Assembly: GCA_025201705.1 (NCBI GenBank)
Contig: MU617325.1
Span: 1-15,864, forward strand
Reading direction: 5' to 3'
Source: Dissophora ornata
Lineage: Eukaryota; Mortierellomycota; Mortierellomycetes; Mortierellales; Mortierellaceae
Length of the DNA: 15,864 bases
Part shown: positions 12,732 to 15,864 of the stretch, piece by piece
How the letters are laid out: every line of letters starts with the position of its first letter
How positions within the stretch are numbered: the stretch's first letter is position 1
Made by a program: the position numbers and the translations under genes
The notes under the pieces: model-generated
What the model was told of the DNA's origin: nothing
The model's input: only the letters and a program-made list of their open reading frames with translations
Databases searched by the model: none

Positions 12732-12754
12732 TACATAATACACAAGTCCATCTT

Positions 12755-14715
12755 TTACAACAAGAAGGTTGCGGCAAAGGCAGGGACAGGGTTTCCAGTG
12801 ACCTCTGGCAAGCTGAAACCAACACCATGGGGTTCCTCCGCACTTCCAGCAATATCGATGTGGGTGTAGGCGATCTGCTCTTCCTTCTTCTTGTCCAGTC
12901 CAAAGTTGTTGATGCCCGAAGCAATGGCCATGAAGGCCATTGGGTACTGATGTCCACGAGCGCTGGCACTCGAGGCCTTGTCGTTGGCCTGGACAACATC
13001 CTCACCGGCAGAGCCTGGTGCGACGCATGCATAGTCCTCGCGACGCAATGTGGAAATCTCGAAGGGGTCGCCCAAAATGTTGCCACCAGCCTGGATACGG
13101 GGGCTGATGTTGGCCTTGCGTGCAGGGCCATTGTCAAGACAGATGCCGTAGTTGCCATAGGCACGGATGGCATGGCCAGTCAATGTTGCGACAGTGAAAA
13201 GACGCGAAGGGATGTGAACTCCAGCCTTGCGATCCTCCAGAACGCGCTCCTTGCACTCGCACAAGGGGTCGGTCATGACCATACGGCCCTCGGCATCGGT
13301 GTTACCGACAAGGACGCGCAGGCCAGCGCGAGAGTAGAGGACCTCGTCACTGACATAGGCGTTGGATCCGACAGAGTTGCGAACCAAACTGAGCATGGCT
13401 GTGACGTTGACGTGCTTGGGCTTGAGCTCTGCCAAGGTGGCCATGAATCCAGCAACGGTTGCAGCACCGCACTTGTCGCGGGACATGCCTCTCATGATAC
13501 CACCGGCCTTGATATCGGCTCCACCAGTGTCGTAGGTGACTCCCTTTCCAACAAAGTAGAGGCTGAAAAAAAAATAGTGGGAGCGTGGGAAATGGAGCGT
13601 GAGAGAATAGCAAAAAAAGGGGGGGGGGAGGGATCTTTGTGAGCAAATGCGCGCCAGAAACAATGTTGCAGAGTATAGTGCATAGAATATGAAATGCTTA
13701 CTTCTCCTTGACCTTGGAAGGCTCTTCAGACTTGTACTCGAGCTTGACCACGCGAGGGAAGTGTCTGGGAACTGGATTGAAAAAGTGTTGTGTGAGTACC
13801 ATCAAAAGCAGAGTTTTTTTTTTTTTTTTTTTCTTCTTCGCACAAAAATTAAATGAACTCTAAGAAAAGAAAACTTACCTGACAAAGAGCAGCGGGCAAC
13901 GGCGTGGAGGAGGGGATACTCCTTCTGGAGAACGTCAATGTCTTCAATGACCGTCAGCTTGATGCAGGACTTTGTCTTGAAGTAACTCTCGACATACTCG
14001 GCGAACTTGATGGGAGTCATACGCTCGCAGTTGGGGCTTCCAAGATCTAGGACAATTGCACGTTGCTTCGTTAGTATTATTATTTTTCCCCCAACAGCAC
14101 GAACCCAAAAGTTCCCTTTTTCGTAAAGCAATTTCAATTTTTTTTTTTACCCTTGGCAACACGACGTCCAACCTCCACAGCGTTCACAAAGGCAACACGC
14201 TCGACGCTGATCTCAGCACCCTCAGCAACAACAACACCAATCTTCTCCACCGTGTAGTGCTTCTTGCCAATCTTCTCATAATGCTCACGGACATCAATTG
14301 GGTCAAAGCAGGCAGCCAACGCTCCCAAGATCGACACCTCAACGTAATGAGAATAGTCCTCGCTGTCGCCCTCAACCTTGGAGGGGAAGTAGAACAAAGG
14401 GGCAACGGCGCCAGCTGCCAGGGCACGCTTCATCGCAGCCTTGGTGATCTCCTCGAACTTGCGAACATCGTCCGTGTCACCGTTGGTGGGTCCCGTGGGG
14501 GCAAGAATGAGTCTACCGCCGGCAACGTTCTTGTCGGGAACAACGGCGAGGCTTGAACCAAAATCCTTGTCGACGGCTGTGAAAGCATTGAGGGAGCTGA
14601 AGACGGAGAGGAGCTCCTGGGAAACAGTGGGGTAGACGGCAATGACGGCGTCAAAGCCGCTGGAAGCAAGGTCTGCGGTCGAGGCCGAGACGATGGGGGG
14701 GAGGGCGAGGGTCAT
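12755..14715 (-). CDS. leucyl aminopeptidase, peptidase family M17, four exons
   Basis: Cytosolic-type dizinc aminopeptidase of 536 residues that removes N-terminal residues from peptides. Exons on the minus strand: 14715-14151, 14046-13879, 13771-13702 and 13562-12755; introns are GT...AG of 104, 107 and 139 nt, and the first carries a TACTAAC branch site. Residues 1-190 form the variable N-terminal domain; the catalytic domain follows. The metal ligands by comparison with bovine lens LAP are Lys274, Asp279, Asp297, Asp357 and Glu359. Catalytic Lys286 and Arg361 are also present, in VGKGVTYDTGG, DIKAGG and NTDAEGR. Ligand spacing matches the bovine enzyme within one residue. The form GVTYDTGGADIKAGG with MSRDKCGAAT differs from the bacterial GITFDSGG version and resembles what I recall of nematode and protist LAP. 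No signal or mitochondrial presequence is obvious, and the length is normal for the hexameric family. The homopolymer-rich introns make the splice assignment rest on frame and homology. Confidence 0.94.
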
Positions 14716-14784
14716 GGGGGGATGAGAAGAGGTTGAGATGGATGCAAGAAGAGGAGCGAAAAAGGAGGGAACGGCCTCCCCTGG

Positions 14785-14793
14785 CTTAAATAG
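14785..14793 (-). promoter_or_regulatory. TATA-like element of the M17 gene
   Basis: The minus strand reads CTATTTAAG about 70-78 nt upstream of the M17 start codon, followed by a short pyrimidine-rich leader. The position suits a TATA box with a 5' untranslated region of roughly 40-50 nt, but the match is imperfect. Confidence 0.35.
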
Positions 14794-15100
14794 TTTTGTT
14801 TACGGTTGGTTGGAACAAGCCCTGGACGCTGTTTATTTACTTTCTGTGAATCACATCCTCAGCGTACAGCAGACATGAAGGACGCGGTGGGTGTCGGAGA
14901 GCGGATGAATGCAGAACTCACTGGTACGAACCCCGCACAGCACATAAACAAATGCGGGATGGTGGGAAATTATTGTCTGCGGGCACCGCTGCTGTGAACG
15001 GAGTTGCGGAGCAGTGGATCCCCATTTGTGCGATTTGAAATGTTCCCACAACGCAAAACAGCTCTCGGGCTGAGGCTGAGATCAAGCCACCACTGTGCAG

Positions 15101-15106
15101 TTTATT
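15101..15106 (-). promoter_or_regulatory. AATAAA polyadenylation signal of the kinase gene
   Basis: The complement of TTTATT, about 72 nt past the kinase stop codon (15180-15178) on the minus strand. It is the only canonical hexamer close by. Confidence 0.55.
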
Positions 15107-15177
15107 ATTACGGTAGGCAGACAGCAAAGCAAAGTATTTTTTTTTTTTCATCTAAGCAGTTCGTATTTTTTTTTTAG

Positions 15178-15798
15178 TTACAGACTTGGTTCGGTGTGAC
15201 GATGAGGGCTCTGGTTCTCGCCATGGATGCAAATCTCGATGCTCTTGAACCACTCATCCTCCATGACTTCCTCTATCGTGATGCGCGTCTCAGGGTTGGG
15301 GTCCAAGATACGCTTCATCAACTTTCTGCTACCCAACGGCAATCTCTCAAAGGGCGAGTAGTTATTGACAGCGCGCATCTCCAAAAAGTGCTGGAAATTT
15401 GGATCTTGGCTTGTGGCAGCACGGAAAGGAATGCCCTGGTAGACCATACAGTAGTAGACGATACCACAGGCCCAGATATCGACTCGGCGAGCATCGTACT
15501 CCTTGCTATTGAACTCCTCGGGTGCGATATAGGGCTCGGAACCGCAGAGACCCTTGGAGAGATGAGGAGCTTTCTCCCAGCACATACGGAACACGTCCGA
15601 GACACCAAAGTCAGTGATCTTGAGTTGGCCCTTGCCGTCCATAAGAAGGTTCTCGGGCTTGATGTCCCTGTGCGCAACGCCCATGGAGTGCAGATAGGCA
15701 ATGCCGTTCATAAGCTGCTTGAAGCAGCAGTCGATTTCAACACGCGACATGTGTCCTTGCTTAATTACATTGTACAAATCGCCGCCATTGCAGTACTC
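15178..15798 (-). CDS. serine/threonine protein kinase, HAL/NPR-type, last exon (5' part outside window)
   Basis: This exon encodes the last 206 residues of a protein kinase; the 5' part lies beyond the right edge. It begins at 15798 after an acceptor (cttcattag) and is preceded by intron sequence with a TCTAACC-type branch site running to the window edge. Visible in order are the hinge EYCNGGDLY, the catalytic loop HRDIKPEN (residues 43-50 of the fragment), DFG (63-65), a long activation segment with C73, GSEPYIAPEE (86-95), VDIWACGIVYYCM, and the C-lobe arginine in NPETRITIEEVM. The GSEPYIAPEEF and DIWACGIVYYCM signatures are typical of the fungal HAL4/HAL5/NPR1-related kinases, which in yeast control nutrient and cation transporters. 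All catalytic residues in this half are intact, so an active kinase is expected. The N-lobe, with its glycine loop and VAIK lysine, is not in view. The exact subfamily member is undecided, so no symbol is given. Confidence 0.9.
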   Translation of the reverse strand, partial: EYCNGGDLYNVIKQGHMSRVEIDCCFKQLMNGIAYLHSMGVAHRDIKPENLLMDGKGQLKITDFGVSDVFRMCWEKAPHLSKGLCGSEPYIAPEEFNSKEYDARRVDIWACGIVYYCMVYQGIPFRAATSQDPNFQHFLEMRAVNNYSPFERLPLGSRKLMKRILDPNPETRITIEEVMEDEWFKSIEICIHGENQSPHRHTEPSL

Positions 15799-15864
15799 CT
15801 AATGAAGACCAAAAAAAGAATAAAAACGGCGGACCGTGGTTAGAATTAGGGCGCTTCCTTTTTT

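Larger units (their letters stand above)
12640..12754. other. convergent 3' intergenic region with overlapping polyadenylation signals
   Basis: Only 115 bp separate the stop codons of the plus-strand M24B gene and the minus-strand M17 gene. AATAAA on the plus strand at 12685-12690 serves the M24B gene. TTTATT at 12726-12731 reads AATAAA on the minus strand and serves the M17 gene. Because cleavage usually happens 10-30 nt after the signal, the two mature 3' ends almost touch or overlap. Confidence 0.7.
14716..15177. other. intergenic: M17 upstream region and kinase 3' flank
   Basis: About 460 bp between two minus-strand genes. The right part (about 15095-15177) is probably the 3' untranslated region of the kinase gene, with A/T homopolymers and a polyadenylation signal. 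The left part contains the M17 leader (pyrimidine-rich on the minus strand) and a TATA-like element at about 14785-14793. No additional gene is convincing in between. Confidence 0.55.

Noticed and set aside
12827..13642. 271-residue plus-strand open frame opposite the M17 gene
   Set aside because: It is antisense to an exon with all M17 catalytic residues and runs across an intron boundary of that gene. Its own translation resembles no family I know; it is a codon-bias shadow.

Overview
The window is eukaryotic nuclear DNA and almost certainly fungal. It holds five protein-coding genes, four of them visibly interrupted by introns. Most introns are 90-140 nt with GT...AG ends; one has a textbook TACTAAC branch site, and AATAAA signals lie near several 3' ends. 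There is also one tRNA gene. A HAL/NPR-type protein kinase points to a fungus. A true kinesin-13 argues for an early-diverging lineage rather than a typical ascomycete or basidiomycete. A Mortierella-like (Mortierellomycota) source fits the intron style, polyglutamine tracts and gene families, but that is inference, since no marker gene is present.

Layout, left to right. Positions 1-1479 hold a tRNA-Thr(CGU) on the minus strand, a degenerate ~100-bp direct duplication, a short orphan open frame, and the 3' flank of the first gene. Positions 1480-5643 (minus) encode a kinesin-13 motor of about 1065 residues in seven exons counting two short 5' exons (six introns in all). Those two short exons complete an N-terminal SAM domain, giving a KIF24-like architecture; long polyglutamine tracts lie on both sides of the motor. 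Positions 5644-7032 are a long divergent intergenic region with short repeats. Positions 7033-10099 (plus) encode a C2-domain plus class-3 lipase resembling sn-1 diacylglycerol lipases (about 766 residues, eight exons). Positions 10510-12639 (plus) encode an M24B Xaa-Pro peptidase of about 667 residues with a striking histidine-rich insertion. Positions 12755-14715 (minus) encode an M17 leucyl aminopeptidase (about 536 residues, four exons), convergent with the previous gene and only 115 bp from it. Positions 15178-15798 (minus) are the last exon of a HAL/NPR-family serine/threonine kinase whose 5' part lies beyond the right edge.

No operon-like logic is expected. The two metallo-exopeptidases (M24B and M17) face each other tail to tail and have complementary roles in peptide breakdown: X-Pro bonds and bulk N-terminal residues. 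The kinesin and lipase genes share a divergent upstream region. I found no CRISPR array, prokaryotic element, intact transposon or virus. The most notable items are the His-rich, Cys-flanked insertion in the Xaa-Pro peptidase, the SAM-kinesin-13 architecture hidden in small 5' exons, and the C2-lipase fusion.
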